A stretch of 64,000 bases of DNA from Betaproteobacteria bacterium (lineage in GTDB: Bacteria > Pseudomonadota > Gammaproteobacteria > Burkholderiales > UBA6910): assembly GCA_016183615.1 (NCBI GenBank), contig JACPEG010000063.1, positions 22,253-86,252 of the forward strand, in the 5' to 3' direction. Positions 40,277 to 50,963 of the stretch are shown piece after piece. The translations under genes and the position numbers were made by a program. The notes under the pieces were generated by a model that had not been told where the DNA came from, searched no databases, and saw only the letters and a program-made list of their open reading frames with translations. Positions within the stretch are counted from its first letter, which is position 1. Every line of letters begins with the position of its first letter.

Positions 40277-42427
40277 TCAGGCCCCGACAAGGAAGTCGCC
40301 GGCAGTGAGGCCGAGACCGGAAGTGACCTGCGCGAACAGCACCGGGGCGGCCCCCGTGCCGCTGCCGTCGGCGTCGTAGAAGACGCTCCCGGTCCCCGCG
40401 TCATAGAGAATGAAGTCGTTGGCATCGGCCGCCGTCGTCCCCGCGTGGAAGCTCCCCGCTGCCAGCGCGCCCGCGCTCAGCGCCGTGAATACCGCCGAGT
40501 CGAGAAGGAACTTATCGATGCCCACCTCGAAGTCGAGGAGCGTGTCCACGTTGGAGGCGGCGTCCGGCGCGCTGTTGAACACGAACCGGTCGGCGCCCAG
40601 CCCGCCCGTGAGGGTGTCATGGCCCAACGCCCCGTACAGGGTGTCGTTGCCGTCATCGCCCGACAGCACATCATTGCCCGCCCCGCCGTAGAGCTGGTCA
40701 TCGCCGAAGCCGCCTTGAATGCTGTCGTTGCCCCCCGCCCCGCGCAGCACGTCGTTGCCCGCACCCCCGAACAGCGTGTCGTTGAAGGCGCCCCCATAGA
40801 GCACGTCATCGCCCCCGGCGCCGCGGTTTATGTCGTTGCCCCCGGCCCCGCGCAGGGTGTCGTTCCCGGCGCCCCCGTACAGCACGTCGTCGCCCGCCTG
40901 ACCGCGGGCATCATCATTGCCCCCAGCTCCGCGCAGGGTGTCGTTGCCGTCTTCCCCAAACAGCAAGTCGTTATCCGCATTGCCGCGCAGATCATCGTTG
41001 CCGGCACCGCCTACCAGGGTGTCGTTGCCAGCGCCACCATCCAGGGTGTTTGAGGCATCGTTTCCCCTCAAATAGTTGTCTGTCGCGTTTCCAGTGGCGT
41101 TTGCAGGGGCAGTTCCAAAGAGCACCAGTTTCTCGATATTCGGCATTGTCGCAATAGAATACGTGACGGTGGAAAAGATCTCGTCTACACCTTCACCGGG
41201 ATTCTCGACGACAATGTCTGCCCCGCTCAAAACGTAAATATCGTTTCCCAATCCGCCGATCATCCGGTCCGTGCCCGAGCGAGATGCAACATCCCAGTCA
41301 AATACGTCATCGCCCTCGCCTCCAACGAGGATGTCGTTTCCGTCGCCTCCATCCACCCAGTCGTCGCCTGTCCCGCCGAGCACACTGTCTACGCCGACAC
41401 CGCCATTAATGCTGTCGTTGCCCACCGCTCCGAGCAGCGTATCGTTGCCGCTCTTCCCCAAGAGGCGGTTACCTGCATCGTTCCCGATGATCAGGTCATT
41501 GGACCCGCCTCCAGTCGCATTCTCGATCGTCACGGTATACGCGATGGCAAGATTTTGCGTAGTGAATACGTGCCCGTCCCACCGAGCCGGTCCGAGATTA
41601 CTCCACTGGCCCGCATTAAGATTTATCGTGGCCGCGGAGGACTGGTTTGACCAATCTATCGTATCGTTCCCGCCACCATCCCATATCGTTTCATAGATTT
41701 TCTGTCCAACCGCCCAGCTATAGGTCGTGTCTCCGCTTCGCGTGGACATGTTTGCGCCGTACAAATATTGGATGGCGGCGATGTCGTTAAGCATCGGCGT
41801 TGTTGGGAGATACGTGGAATCCCATCCATTAAGGTTGTCTCCGGCAAAATCACGATAACTCATGACGGTGAACGGCAAAGCATCGATCGATGAATCTGCC
41901 ACGACCCCATCGTGGGGATGGTCCAAGCCGAGTGCGTGCCCGATCTCATGTAAAAAAGTGAGATAACCGTACGATCCCTTGGTCGATGTATCCAAATTAC
42001 TCGATGTGGTGAACCAGACGTCGCCAGCTTTGGTCGCGGCCCATGGAGGGTACGCATAAGATCGGGTAATGCCTGTCAGAGTGGAGAATCGGACGTCGCC
42101 GGCAACAGTGGAGCTGTCAACAACTTCTGTGAACGTTACATTCGCGACCTCGGCCCAAGAATTCAAGGCCGCCGCGATGCCAATTTTTTGTGTGGATGTT
42201 AAAAGATACCAAGGCTGCTGCCACGGCTCTCCCGAGCCATCAGTCGGGCCGTATCCAGTATTGTTATCGGTTGAGTAATGTGACGAGTTTGACCGAAAGC
42301 TATACGTGATATTGGAGCCCGTGCCGATGCTTCCGCCCCATTTATAGGCACCGAGCAGGCTGTCAATGTAGTTTTGGCCTGTTAGAGGGATGGAGGAAAC
42401 TACGCCTGGTGAAGTCGGTGTTGCCAT
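40277..42427 (-). CDS. Serralysin-type (M10) metalloprotease with RTX repeats
   Basis: A 716-residue secreted protease. The zinc motif is [12 protein letters not shown] (His160, Glu161, His164, His170), followed by the Met-turn [10 protein letters not shown], which is complete for an M10B serralysin. RTX repeats ([20 protein letters not shown]) and the shared C-terminal cassette ([14 protein letters not shown]) follow. An extra beta-roll segment around residues 305-380 precedes the main repeats. The N-terminus has no Sec signal, as expected for type I secretion. It is the first of four tandem RTX genes and may process or accompany the others. Confidence 0.94.
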   Translation of the reverse strand: MATPTSPGVVSSIPLTGQNYIDSLLGAYKWGGSIGTGSNITYSFRSNSSHYSTDNNTGYGPTDGSGEPWQQPWYLLTSTQKIGIAAALNSWAEVANVTFTEVVDSSTVAGDVRFSTLTGITRSYAYPPWAATKAGDVWFTTSSNLDTSTKGSYGYLTFLHEIGHALGLDHPHDGVVADSSIDALPFTVMSYRDFAGDNLNGWDSTYLPTTPMLNDIAAIQYLYGANMSTRSGDTTYSWAVGQKIYETIWDGGGNDTIDWSNQSSAATINLNAGQWSNLGPARWDGHVFTTQNLAIAYTVTIENATGGGSNDLIIGNDAGNRLLGKSGNDTLLGAVGNDSINGGVGVDSVLGGTGDDWVDGGDGNDILVGGEGDDVFDWDVASRSGTDRMIGGLGNDIYVLSGADIVVENPGEGVDEIFSTVTYSIATMPNIEKLVLFGTAPANATGNATDNYLRGNDASNTLDGGAGNDTLVGGAGNDDLRGNADNDLLFGEDGNDTLRGAGGNDDARGQAGDDVLYGGAGNDTLRGAGGNDINRGAGGDDVLYGGAFNDTLFGGAGNDVLRGAGGNDSIQGGFGDDQLYGGAGNDVLSGDDGNDTLYGALGHDTLTGGLGADRFVFNSAPDAASNVDTLLDFEVGIDKFLLDSAVFTALSAGALAAGSFHAGTTAADANDFILYDAGTGSVFYDADGSGTGAAPVLFAQVTSGLGLTAGDFLVGA

Positions 42428-42975
42428 AGACCTCCCAATCTAATCAGGGAAACTCCGCGCCTCTGGTTTTTCGTTCTTTCACATATAGTTTAGGCCATCC
42501 CCAGTTCACCAGTCGCCATACTCGCCATCGCCAGCAGAATTGCCAAGAAACAATGGAGCGTTACCGCTCGGCTTTCGCACCAGTTTGGCGCCGCAGTAAT
42601 GCAAAAGGGGTTGCCTGATGGCAACCCCTTATTTGGAGTGGCGTCCCCACGGGGTAGCGAACAGTTCCCCGCTTTCAAGGGCGGAACGCCGGTGACGATC
42701 CCGCACAAGAAACGCGCAAGATAGCACTCAGGCCGACCGACAGACACCTCTGGCACCGTTCCCTTCGACCGGGCCCGCCCGCGTCTGAGGACCGCCCTTT
42801 CCATTGCCGTGCCGGCTGCCTCGAACGCAGACCTGATCGCGGCAAGCTCCTTGCCGTCACCAGCGCCAACGCGCGCGCCGGATCTGGGGCAGGAAAAGCC
42901 GAGCGGCCCGCTGCTTGAGGACCAAGGGTGAGCGCAGTTGCGCAACGCAGTGTGCTCGGCGGCGTTGGGGGGACG
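42428..42975. other. Intergenic region between the RTX protease and the EAL protein; hairpin at 42605-42630
   Basis: 548 bp with divergent genes at each side. AAGGGGTTGCC-tgat-GGCAACCCCTT (42605-42630) is a perfect 11-bp stem; on the minus strand it is followed by TTTT. The flanking bases 42636-42720 resemble a conserved intergenic element seen in other proteobacteria, but I cannot name it. A 151-codon minus-strand frame across this region has no credible protein features. The protease promoter should lie near 42430-42600. Confidence 0.55.
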
Positions 42976-44946
42976 ATGGGCTATACTTTAATGATGAGTC
43001 TCCCCTCTGACGATCGAGCCGTTCCGACTGGCGCGTCCCTTCCGCAAAGCGGCGAGGCGGGAAGAGAGTTGCAACGCCTGAACCGCGCTCTGAGAACGCT
43101 TAGCGCGGGCAACCGGATGCTCCTGCGTGCTGCCGACGAAGCGGAACTGTTGCAGGGCATGTGTAGCGTCATCGTTGAGCAGGGCGGCTACCGCATGAGC
43201 TGCGTTGCCTACGCGCAGCAGGACGAGCAGAAAAGCATTTCCCTCGCGGCGTTCAGTCTAGCCACACCGCACGATCCTGCGGCGGAAAAGGCTCTTCGAA
43301 ACCCCCATGCGGGATGGGGCCATGACGAGCTGGGGCGGAGCGCGACCGGCGTCGCGATTCGCACCGGCGAGCCTTGCGTCGGGCGAAATCTCTTGACCGA
43401 TCCGAACCATGCGCCGTGGCGCAATTGGGCTGTCCGTTTCGGCTACGCCTCGGTTAGCGCCTTTCCCCTGAGCATCGATCGGCAAGTGATCGGCGCCCTC
43501 GTGATCTCCGCCTCTGAACCGGACGCGTTCGACGAAGCCGAGGTGCGACTGCTTGGCGAACTGGCCGATGACCTGGCCTACGGTATTGGCAACCTGCGCA
43601 TGCGGCTCAAGCATCGGCAGGCGGAAGCGACGATCCACCTCATGGCCTATTCTGACGCGCTGACCGGCCTCCCCAACCGAGCCGCGCTGCACGACCAGCT
43701 CAAGGCCGCACTCGCCGTCGCAGTTGAGCGGAACCGGCCGCTCGCCCTCCTGCTCATTAGCCTGGACCATCTGAAGGAGATCAACGACACCCTGGGCTAC
43801 GCGCAAGGTGACCGGCTGCTTCAGGCCTTCGCCAGCCGACTCGCTGGGGCCGCCCGGCCGGCCGAAACCGTGGCCCGGGTGGGCGAAGCCGAATTCGCGC
43901 TGCTGTTGCCGCAGACCGATGCAGATCATGCCATGCAGACGGCTCAGCGCCTGGTGGGGCTGCTGCACGGCCCGATCGAGGTGGACGGCCTCGAGTTCGA
44001 CGTGCACACCCACACCGGCATTGCGCTGTTTCCCGGCCATGGCGCCGAACCGGATTTGCTCTTGCGGCGGGCGCGGGTGGCCATGTTTGATGCCACCCGT
44101 GCGGGGCGCGACCATGCGATCTTCACGCCGAACCTGGATCACGAATCGGCACGCCGACTCGCCCTGATGGGCGATCTGCGCCGGGCTATCGACCAGAACG
44201 AGCTTGTGCTCTACTGTCAGCCCAAGCTGCATTTGGCCTCTGCTGAGATCCGCGGGGCCGAGGCGCTGTTGCGCTGGCACCACCCGACGCAGGGCGTGGT
44301 ACCCACTGGCGAGTTCGTTAAGCTGGCTGAGCAGGTGGGCCTGATCACGCCGCTCACAACCTGGGTGCTTGAGGCGGCCTTCCAGCAGCGCTACGCCTGG
44401 CACGCAGCCGGGTTCGAGCAGCCGCTGTCGGTCAATCTGTCGGCGCACGATCTGCGCGATCCGACGCTGCTCGACAAGCTCAAGGGGCTGTTTGCCACCT
44501 GGGGGGCGCAGCCCGACTGGATCCAGTTCGAGCTTACCGAAAGCGCGCTGATGGACGACCCGGCCGCCGCGATCCACATTCTTGGGTGCTTGAAGCAGCT
44601 GGGCATCGTGCTGTTCATCGATGATTTTGGTATCGGCTATTCCAGCTTGGGATATCTGCACCGGCTGCCCGTCGATGCGCTCAAGATCGACCAGTCCTTC
44701 GTCATTCCGGTGGCGCAGAGCATGGAGTCGGCGGCGATCGTCGGTTCGGCGGTCGAGCTGGGCCATAAGCTCGGCCTCGAAGTGGTAGCCGAGGGGGTGG
44801 AAACCCACGCCGCCTGGCAACGCGTGACGGAGCTCGGCTGCGATGTCGCTCAAGGATTTTACGTCGGCACGCCGATGCCGGCGGAGCAGTTCAAGGCATG
44901 GGTTGCCGCTTCGCCCTGGCTGGGCGCGGTCTTGGCGCCGCACTGA
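42976..44946 (+). CDS. GAF-GGDEF(degenerate)-EAL cyclic-di-GMP phosphodiesterase
   Basis: A protein of ~656 residues. A GAF sensor domain (LLQGMCSVIVEQGGYRMSCV ... GYASVSAFPLSIDRQVIGAL) is followed by a GGDEF domain whose active loop reads GEAEF instead of GGDEF, so cyclase activity is unlikely. The EAL domain retains its key motifs: AEALLRW, NLSAHDLRD, ELTES, IDDFGIGYSSLGYL, KIDQSFV and EGVET, so c-di-GMP hydrolysis is likely. GAF may bind a small ligand and GGDEF may sense GTP. I favour the ATG at 42976, which follows GGGGGGA; a GTG at 42928 is in frame. Confidence 0.9.
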   Translation: MGYTLMMSLPSDDRAVPTGASLPQSGEAGRELQRLNRALRTLSAGNRMLLRAADEAELLQGMCSVIVEQGGYRMSCVAYAQQDEQKSISLAAFSLATPHDPAAEKALRNPHAGWGHDELGRSATGVAIRTGEPCVGRNLLTDPNHAPWRNWAVRFGYASVSAFPLSIDRQVIGALVISASEPDAFDEAEVRLLGELADDLAYGIGNLRMRLKHRQAEATIHLMAYSDALTGLPNRAALHDQLKAALAVAVERNRPLALLLISLDHLKEINDTLGYAQGDRLLQAFASRLAGAARPAETVARVGEAEFALLLPQTDADHAMQTAQRLVGLLHGPIEVDGLEFDVHTHTGIALFPGHGAEPDLLLRRARVAMFDATRAGRDHAIFTPNLDHESARRLALMGDLRRAIDQNELVLYCQPKLHLASAEIRGAEALLRWHHPTQGVVPTGEFVKLAEQVGLITPLTTWVLEAAFQQRYAWHAAGFEQPLSVNLSAHDLRDPTLLDKLKGLFATWGAQPDWIQFELTESALMDDPAAAIHILGCLKQLGIVLFIDDFGIGYSSLGYLHRLPVDALKIDQSFVIPVAQSMESAAIVGSAVELGHKLGLEVVAEGVETHAAWQRVTELGCDVAQGFYVGTPMPAEQFKAWVAASPWLGAVLAPH

Positions 44947-45020
44947 GCAACGCAAGCGGAAACTTTGCGCTGTAGCACTATTTTCGAAGCCTCCCCTGAC
45001 CTTGTTCGAACCTCGAGTTT

Positions 45021-46205
45021 CTAGACCCGCTCGAAGATCGCGGCGATGCCCTGCCCGCCACCGATGCACATGGTCACCAGCGCGTAACGCCCGCCGATGC
45101 GATGCAACTCGTAGATCGCCTTGGTAGTGATAATCGCGCCGGTCGCGCCAACCGGATGGCCGAGCGAGATACCCGAACCGTTGGGGTTGACCTTGGCCGG
45201 GTCAAACCCAAGCTCGCGCGTCACCGCACAAGCCTGCGCCGCAAATGCCTCGTTTGATTCGATGACATCCAGATTTTGTACACGCAGGCCGGTGCGCTCC
45301 AGGACCTTGCGTGTTGCCGGCACCGGCCCAATACCCATGTACTCGGGTTCGACCCCGGCATGGGCGTAGCCCACCAGGCGCGCCAGCGGCCTGAGGTTGA
45401 ACGACTTTGCGGTAGCGGCCTCGGCGAGCACCACTGCCGCTGCGCCGTCGTTCAGGCCCGAGGCATTGCCCGGGGTCACCAGACCGTCCTTCTTGAACAC
45501 CGGCTTCATCTTTGTCAGTTGTTCGAGCGTCACATCAGCACGCACGTGCTCATCGACCTCGAACCGGATGGAGCCTTTTTTCGACGGAACCTCCACAGGC
45601 ACGATCTGCGACTTGAAGCGCCCTTCGGCGATGGCCCACGCGGCGCGCCGCTGACTATCCAGAGCCAGTTCGTCCTGCATCTCACGAGTGATGCCGTAGC
45701 GCCCGGCGACGTTCTCGGCTGTGACACCCATGTGGATCTTCTGCCACGGGTCGTGCAGGATGCCGCTCATGTAGTCCACGACCGGCGTGTCCCCCATGCG
45801 CGCACCCCAACGTGCGGACGGCAGGATATACGGTCCGCGACTCATCGACTCGGCTCCGCCACCAATGGCGATATCGGCATCGCCAAGCATGATTGTCTGG
45901 GCCGCCGACACGATGGCTTGCAAGCCGGAGCCGCACAAACGATTGACGTTGAACGCCGGTACTTCCTTCGGAATGCCGGCGTCGATCGCCGCGACGCGGC
46001 TGAGATACGCATCGCGCGGCTCGGTGGGAATCACGTTGCCCATGACGACGTGTCCCACTTGGGCCGGTTGCACGCCACTGCGCCCGAGCGCTGCGCGCAC
46101 CGCCGTGGTCGCAAGCTGCGTCATCGGGATGTCCTTCAATGTGCCACCATAGGTGCCGATCGCGGTGCGCGCGGCACCGACGACAACAATCTCGCGTGTA
46201 GACAT
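45021..46205 (-). CDS. Acetyl-CoA C-acyltransferase (thiolase)
   Basis: A 394-residue thiolase of the biosynthetic/degradative PhaA/AtoB type. The nucleophilic Cys is in NRLCGSGLQAIVSAAQ (~residue 90), the C-terminal catalytic motifs are NEAFAAQACAV, GHPVGATGA and MCIGGGQG. It can cleave acetoacetyl-CoA or other 3-ketoacyl-CoA. It lies 35 bases downstream of icmF on the same strand, which suggests joint use: it would cut a 3-ketoacyl-CoA coming from the nearby carboxylase route to acetyl-CoA plus a shorter acyl-CoA. Confidence 0.93.
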   Translation of the reverse strand: MSTREIVVVGAARTAIGTYGGTLKDIPMTQLATTAVRAALGRSGVQPAQVGHVVMGNVIPTEPRDAYLSRVAAIDAGIPKEVPAFNVNRLCGSGLQAIVSAAQTIMLGDADIAIGGGAESMSRGPYILPSARWGARMGDTPVVDYMSGILHDPWQKIHMGVTAENVAGRYGITREMQDELALDSQRRAAWAIAEGRFKSQIVPVEVPSKKGSIRFEVDEHVRADVTLEQLTKMKPVFKKDGLVTPGNASGLNDGAAAVVLAEAATAKSFNLRPLARLVGYAHAGVEPEYMGIGPVPATRKVLERTGLRVQNLDVIESNEAFAAQACAVTRELGFDPAKVNPNGSGISLGHPVGATGAIITTKAIYELHRIGGRYALVTMCIGGGQGIAAIFERV

Positions 46206-46240
46206 AGTTGGTCCTTGTTGGTAGGAGTGATCGCGTTACG

Positions 46241-49200
46241 CTACATATTCCGGCGGTACTTGCCGCCGACCCCATACAGGGCGGAGCTGATCTGCCCGAG
46301 CGAGCAGTACCGTACCGCCTCCATCATCACCTCGAACACGTTGCGGTTTCCGATCACCGCCTGCTTCAGCCGCTCCACCCATAGTGGAGCCTCCTGGGCG
46401 TTACGGGCTTGAAACTCCCGCAGCCGCATTAGCTGCGACTGCTTTTCCTCCTCCGTCGAGCGGGCCAGTTCCAGGTGCTCCGGCACCGCGGCTCCGTGAG
46501 GGTTGAGGAAGGTGTTGACGCCGATAATGGGGTGGGAGCCGTCGTGCTTCTTCATCTCGTAGTGCAGCGACTCCTCCTGGATCTTGCCCCGCTGGTAACC
46601 GGTTTCCATAGCGCCCAGCACGCCGCCGCGCGAGGAGATCGCTTCGAACTCGCGCAGCACCGCTTCCTCAACCAGATCGGTCAACTCCTCGACGATGAAG
46701 GCGCCCTGGTTCGGGTTCTCGTTCTTCGCCAGTCCCCATTCGCGGTTGATGATGAGCTGGATCGCCATCGCCCGACGCACCGACTCCACGGTGGGCGTGG
46801 TGATCGCCTCGTCATAGGCATTCGTGTGCAGGCTGTTACAGTTGTCATAGATGGCGATCAAAGCCTGCAAGGTGGTGCGAATGTCGTTGAAGGCCATCTC
46901 CTGCGCGTGCAGGCTGCGTCCCGAGGTCTGCACGTGATATTTGAGCTTTTGGCTGCGCTCGTTGGCGCCGTACTTGTTCTTCATCGCCACCGCCCAGATG
47001 CGGCGCGCCACGCGGCCGATCACCGTGTACTCGGGGTCCATGCCGTTGCTGAAGAAGAAGCTGAGGTTCGGCGCGAAATCGTCGATGTGCATGCCGCGGG
47101 CGAGATAGCTTTCCACATAAGTGAAACCGTTGGCCAGGGTGAAGGCTAACTGAGAAATCGGGTTCGCGCCCGCCTCGGCGATGTGGTAGCCGGAGATGGA
47201 CACCGAGTAGAAGTTCTGCACCTTATGGTGCACGAAATATTCCTGGATGTCGCCCATCATCTTGAGCGCGAATTCCGTGGAGAAGATGCAAGTGTTCTGA
47301 CCTTGGTCTTCTTTGAGGATGTCGGCCTGGACGGTTCCACGCACCATCGATAGCGTCCATTCCTTGATCTTCTCGACTTCATCCTCGGTCGGCTCACGCC
47401 CGTTGTCGGATTTGAACCTGGCCACCTGCTGATCGATCGCCGTGTTGAAAAACATCGCGAGGATGATCGGCGCCGGGCCGTTGATGGTCATCGACACCGA
47501 GGTAGTCGGACAGCAGAGATCGAAGCCGTCGTAGAGCGCCTTCATGTCGTCGACCATGGAGATCGACACGCCCGAGTTGCCGATCTTGCCGTAGATATCC
47601 GGGCGCAGATCGGGATCGCAACCGTAGAGGGTGACCGAATCGAAGGCAGTAGACAGACGGTGCGCGGGCATGCCTTCCGAAACTTTCTTGAAACGCCGGT
47701 TGGTGCGGAAAGCATCGCCCTCTCCGGCAAACATGCGGGTGGGGTCCTCGTTCTCGCGCTTGAAAGCGAATACTCCGGCAGTGAAGGGGAAGGAACCGGG
47801 CACGTTCTCCCTCATCAGAAAGCGCAGGATTTCGCCATCGTCTTCGAAATTCGGGAGCGCCACCTTGCGAATCGTGCTGCCGGAGAGCGACTCGCTGGTA
47901 AGGCGGGTACGGATTTCCTTGTCGCGAATCTTCACGACGTATTCGTCCGCGGCGTAGAGTGACTTGGTCGTCGGCCATTGATCGAGCAGCTTGTGGGCGG
48001 CCGGGGTAAGTTCACCGCTCTTCCATTCGATCAGTTCGTCGAAGTGCGCGACGGACTTGCCCTGCTGCTCGAACAGCGCCTTGGCGGTCCGCAACGACTG
48101 CCGTTCGCGGGCGATGCGTGCCTGCTCTGCGGTATGACTGTGATAGTTGCGCACGGCGCCGGCAATTTCGGACAGATAGCGCACGCGATCCGCAGGCACG
48201 ATCGCTCGGCTCCTGGAGGAAGCCTTGATGCTCACCGTGGGCAGCTTGCCGGGCACCTTGACGTGTGAGCTCTTGAGGCCCTTTTTCACAAGATTGGCCA
48301 GAATGGCCTGGTAGAGGGCGGTGACCCCGTCGTCATTGAAACGGCTGGCCTGGGTGCCGAATACCGGCATGTCTTCCGGTGCGCGGGCAAAGAGCTCGCG
48401 GTTGCGCTGGTACTGCTTGCGAACGTCGCGCAGGGCGTCCTCGGCGCCCTTGCGGTCGAATTTGTTGATTGCCACGAAGTCGGCGAAGTCCAGCATGTCG
48501 ATCTTCTCGAGCTGGCTGGCGGCGCCGAATTCGGGGGTCATGACGTACAGAGAGCAATCGACAAAGGGAACGATGGCGGCATCTCCTTGGCCGATGCCCG
48601 AGGTCTCGACGATGATCAGATCAAAACCAGATAGCCTGCAGGCGGCAATCACCCCGGGCAGGGCGGCGGAGATCTCCGAGCCGGTGTTGCGCGTTGCGAG
48701 AGAGCGCATGTAGATGTTGGGATGATCGATCGAGTTCATACGGATGCGGTCGCCCAGCAGCGCCCCGCCGGTGCGCTTGCGCGAGGGATCGATCGAAATG
48801 ATGGCGAGCTTGAGCCGGTCGTCCTGATCGAGGCGCAGGCGTTGAACCAGCTCGTCGGTCAGCGAGCTCTTGCCGGCACCGCCGGTGCCGGTGATGCCCA
48901 GCACCGGCGTCGCCGTCACGGCGGCGGCATCGCGCAGGGTCTGCCTGACGTCTTCTGCATAGGCCCCGTTTTCCACGGCAGTGATGACCCGGGCGAGTTG
49001 CCGGCGATCACCCGAAGCAAGCGCCCCGATCGCGTCGGCGCTGGCAGGTGCAAGGGCGTTGAGATTATAGTCTGAGCGTCTGATGACGTCGTTGAGCATG
49101 CCCTGCAGGCCCAGCGTGGCCCCGTCTTCCGGCGAGTAGATGCGCGTAACGCCGTACTGTTGCAGCTCGCGGATCTCCAAGGGCACGATCACCCCGCCAC

Positions 49201-49519
49201 CTCCGCCGAAGACGCGAATGTTCTCACCCCCGCTGGCGCGAAGCAGGTCCACCATGTACTTGAAGTATTCGACATGGCCGCCCTGGTACGAGGTGATCGC
49301 CACACCCTGAACGTCTTCCTGCAGCGCGGCGTTGACGATCTCCCCCACCGAACGGTTGTGGCCAAGGTGGATCACCTCGGCCCCGCTTGCCTGCAGAATG
49401 CGGCGCATGATGTTGATGGAGGCGTCATGGCCGTCGAACAGCGCCGCCGCGGTGACGAAACGCACCCTGTGCGCCGCTCTGTAGGGTAGCAGTTTCTTGC
49501 TTAACGAAAGATCGGTCAT
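46241..49519 (-). CDS. icmF: Fused isobutyryl-CoA mutase IcmF
   Basis: A 1092-residue adenosylcobalamin enzyme that interconverts isobutyryl-CoA and n-butyryl-CoA. Order: B12-binding domain ([16 protein letters not shown], His31), MeaB-like GTPase ([31 protein letters not shown]), linker, mutase barrel. The specificity residues are Phe597 ([11 protein letters not shown]) and Gln741 ([10 protein letters not shown]), corresponding with an offset of one to Phe598 and Gln742 of the studied Cupriavidus IcmF; methylmalonyl-CoA mutase would have Tyr and Arg. ATG 49519 gives the normal family length. Thiolase follows. The AraC regulator is divergent, 264 bp away. Confidence 0.95.
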   Translation of the reverse strand: MTDLSLSKKLLPYRAAHRVRFVTAAALFDGHDASINIMRRILQASGAEVIHLGHNRSVGEIVNAALQEDVQGVAITSYQGGHVEYFKYMVDLLRASGGENIRVFGGGGGVIVPLEIRELQQYGVTRIYSPEDGATLGLQGMLNDVIRRSDYNLNALAPASADAIGALASGDRRQLARVITAVENGAYAEDVRQTLRDAAAVTATPVLGITGTGGAGKSSLTDELVQRLRLDQDDRLKLAIISIDPSRKRTGGALLGDRIRMNSIDHPNIYMRSLATRNTGSEISAALPGVIAACRLSGFDLIIVETSGIGQGDAAIVPFVDCSLYVMTPEFGAASQLEKIDMLDFADFVAINKFDRKGAEDALRDVRKQYQRNRELFARAPEDMPVFGTQASRFNDDGVTALYQAILANLVKKGLKSSHVKVPGKLPTVSIKASSRSRAIVPADRVRYLSEIAGAVRNYHSHTAEQARIARERQSLRTAKALFEQQGKSVAHFDELIEWKSGELTPAAHKLLDQWPTTKSLYAADEYVVKIRDKEIRTRLTSESLSGSTIRKVALPNFEDDGEILRFLMRENVPGSFPFTAGVFAFKRENEDPTRMFAGEGDAFRTNRRFKKVSEGMPAHRLSTAFDSVTLYGCDPDLRPDIYGKIGNSGVSISMVDDMKALYDGFDLCCPTTSVSMTINGPAPIILAMFFNTAIDQQVARFKSDNGREPTEDEVEKIKEWTLSMVRGTVQADILKEDQGQNTCIFSTEFALKMMGDIQEYFVHHKVQNFYSVSISGYHIAEAGANPISQLAFTLANGFTYVESYLARGMHIDDFAPNLSFFFSNGMDPEYTVIGRVARRIWAVAMKNKYGANERSQKLKYHVQTSGRSLHAQEMAFNDIRTTLQALIAIYDNCNSLHTNAYDEAITTPTVESVRRAMAIQLIINREWGLAKNENPNQGAFIVEELTDLVEEAVLREFEAISSRGGVLGAMETGYQRGKIQEESLHYEMKKHDGSHPIIGVNTFLNPHGAAVPEHLELARSTEEEKQSQLMRLREFQARNAQEAPLWVERLKQAVIGNRNVFEVMMEAVRYCSLGQISSALYGVGGKYRRNM

Positions 49520-49783
49520 GGCTGCGTCAGTTCCCAGAGTTGCTAAAAATTGCAAAATGCGCCAGCCCTGCATGAGCATGAATGAGCCAGCCCCCCCCGC
49601 CGATGGATACGAAATAGCCACAGACTCACTCGCATCGAAATGACGTGGCCATTCCAGGGACTTCGCCAAAATCCTAAGCAGGGGCGCCGACCAGAACCAT
49701 GGCCGGAGCTGACCTTTATCGTGTAAAATCCGCCAATCCGCAGCAGCGCGAATCCATCCGCAGATCCAACCGGAGTTCATCCC

Positions 49784-50875
49784 ATGTCGAGACGAAGGAA
49801 AGGAGTCCGCGCCGCCTCTCCCCTGCGGCGTCATCGGGCCACGGTTTCGATGGGCTTCGTAACCGGCATGCTGTCCGGGCTGCGCGCCAAGGGCATCGAT
49901 CCCAGCGGCATGCTTCAGGCGACGGGCATAGGGACGGAAGCCCTGTCGGAACCAAATGCCCGCGTGCCGATCGACAATTACGCCGCGCTCTACAACACCG
50001 TGGTGCGTTCGCTCGACGACGAGGGCTTTGCCCTGTTCTCGGCACCGCTGCGACCGGGTACGTTCGAGTTTCTGTGCCGCAGCATTGTGAGCAGCCGTAC
50101 GCTGGAAGAGGCGCTTGAGCGCGCAAGCAGATTTTTGCGTCTCCTCCTGCCCGAGTTACGCGTTACGGTTTCGCGCGGAAGTAGCTCGGCGAAGATCGAA
50201 ATCGCCGAGACCCGGCCGCTGCGGGCGCGGCGTGATGATCCATGCCGGGTGTTCGCATTCGAATGGCTGTTGCGCCTGCTACACGGATTGTCCTGCTGGC
50301 TCGTGGGTCGAGGCCTGGCGCTCAACAGCGTGGCTTTCCCCTATCCGAAACCGGCCCACGCCGCCGATTACCGCCTGATCTACACGGAACATTCGAGCTT
50401 TGAAAGCCGATCCTTGGCGGCGAGCCTGACCCCGAATCTGCTCGATCTGCCCGTTCGCCGGGACGAGGACGCCTTATCGGCCTTCCTGCAGGGCGCACCG
50501 GGAAAGATTACGATGCTCTATCGTCGCGATCGAGAGACGGTGCGCCAGGTGCGCGACATCGTGGTGGCCGCGCTGCCCCAGGCCGTTACGCTCGCGGCAG
50601 TCGCGGACGCGCTTCATTTGTCCGGGCGCACGCTGCACCGGCGTCTGCGCGAGGAAGGATCGAGCTTCCGCGCCGTCAAGGACGCGGTCCGGCGTGATTC
50701 CGCGCTGGCAAAACTGGAGAAAACGCAGATGCCGGTAGCGCAGATCGCGACCGACTTGGGCTATTCCGAGCCCTCCGCCTTCTTCCGCGCCTTTCAGGGC
50801 TGGACCGGTCTCGGACCGGCGCAGTATCGGAAACGGCTGGCCCGAGTTCCCCGAATCCTCAAGGTACGGCGATAG
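49784..50875 (+). CDS. AraC-family regulator
   Basis: A 363-residue protein. The N-terminal ~230 residues are the arabinose-binding-like domain of the OruR/ArgR-type AraC group ([20 protein letters not shown] ... [20 protein letters not shown]). The C-terminal double helix-turn-helix is at ~260-350 ([40 protein letters not shown]). It is divergent from icmF and convergent with the GRE operon, so it probably controls icmF-thiolase. A -10-like TAAAAT lies at 49724-49729. Confidence 0.9.
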   Translation: MSRRRKGVRAASPLRRHRATVSMGFVTGMLSGLRAKGIDPSGMLQATGIGTEALSEPNARVPIDNYAALYNTVVRSLDDEGFALFSAPLRPGTFEFLCRSIVSSRTLEEALERASRFLRLLLPELRVTVSRGSSSAKIEIAETRPLRARRDDPCRVFAFEWLLRLLHGLSCWLVGRGLALNSVAFPYPKPAHAADYRLIYTEHSSFESRSLAASLTPNLLDLPVRRDEDALSAFLQGAPGKITMLYRRDRETVRQVRDIVVAALPQAVTLAAVADALHLSGRTLHRRLREEGSSFRAVKDAVRRDSALAKLEKTQMPVAQIATDLGYSEPSAFFRAFQGWTGLGPAQYRKRLARVPRILKVRR

Positions 50876-50963
50876 TCGCGCAAGGACTCCGCAACCTGGA
50901 TACCCAAACGATCGGATTTGTAAAAGAACTTCCGGGCTAAAGAAGCTCGTGGCTGATAGCTCC

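Noticed and set aside
35288..42427. Dense short repeats in this region as a possible CRISPR or satellite array
   Set aside because: They are codon-phased RTX nonapeptide repeats inside long genes, with variable sequence and no spacers.
42636..42720. tRNA-like sequence on the minus strand ending GGGGACGCCA
   Set aside because: The acceptor end resembles a tRNA, but the anticodon stem and the T-arm do not pair properly and the 5' half is missing. Not called.
42490..42945. 151-codon minus-strand frame
   Set aside because: It runs across a hairpin-containing intergenic element, has no start signal and no domain pattern; likely non-coding.
46241..49519. Methylmalonyl-CoA mutase label for the large fused mutase
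   Set aside because: Domain order (B12 - GTPase - barrel) and Phe597/Gln741 identify IcmF.
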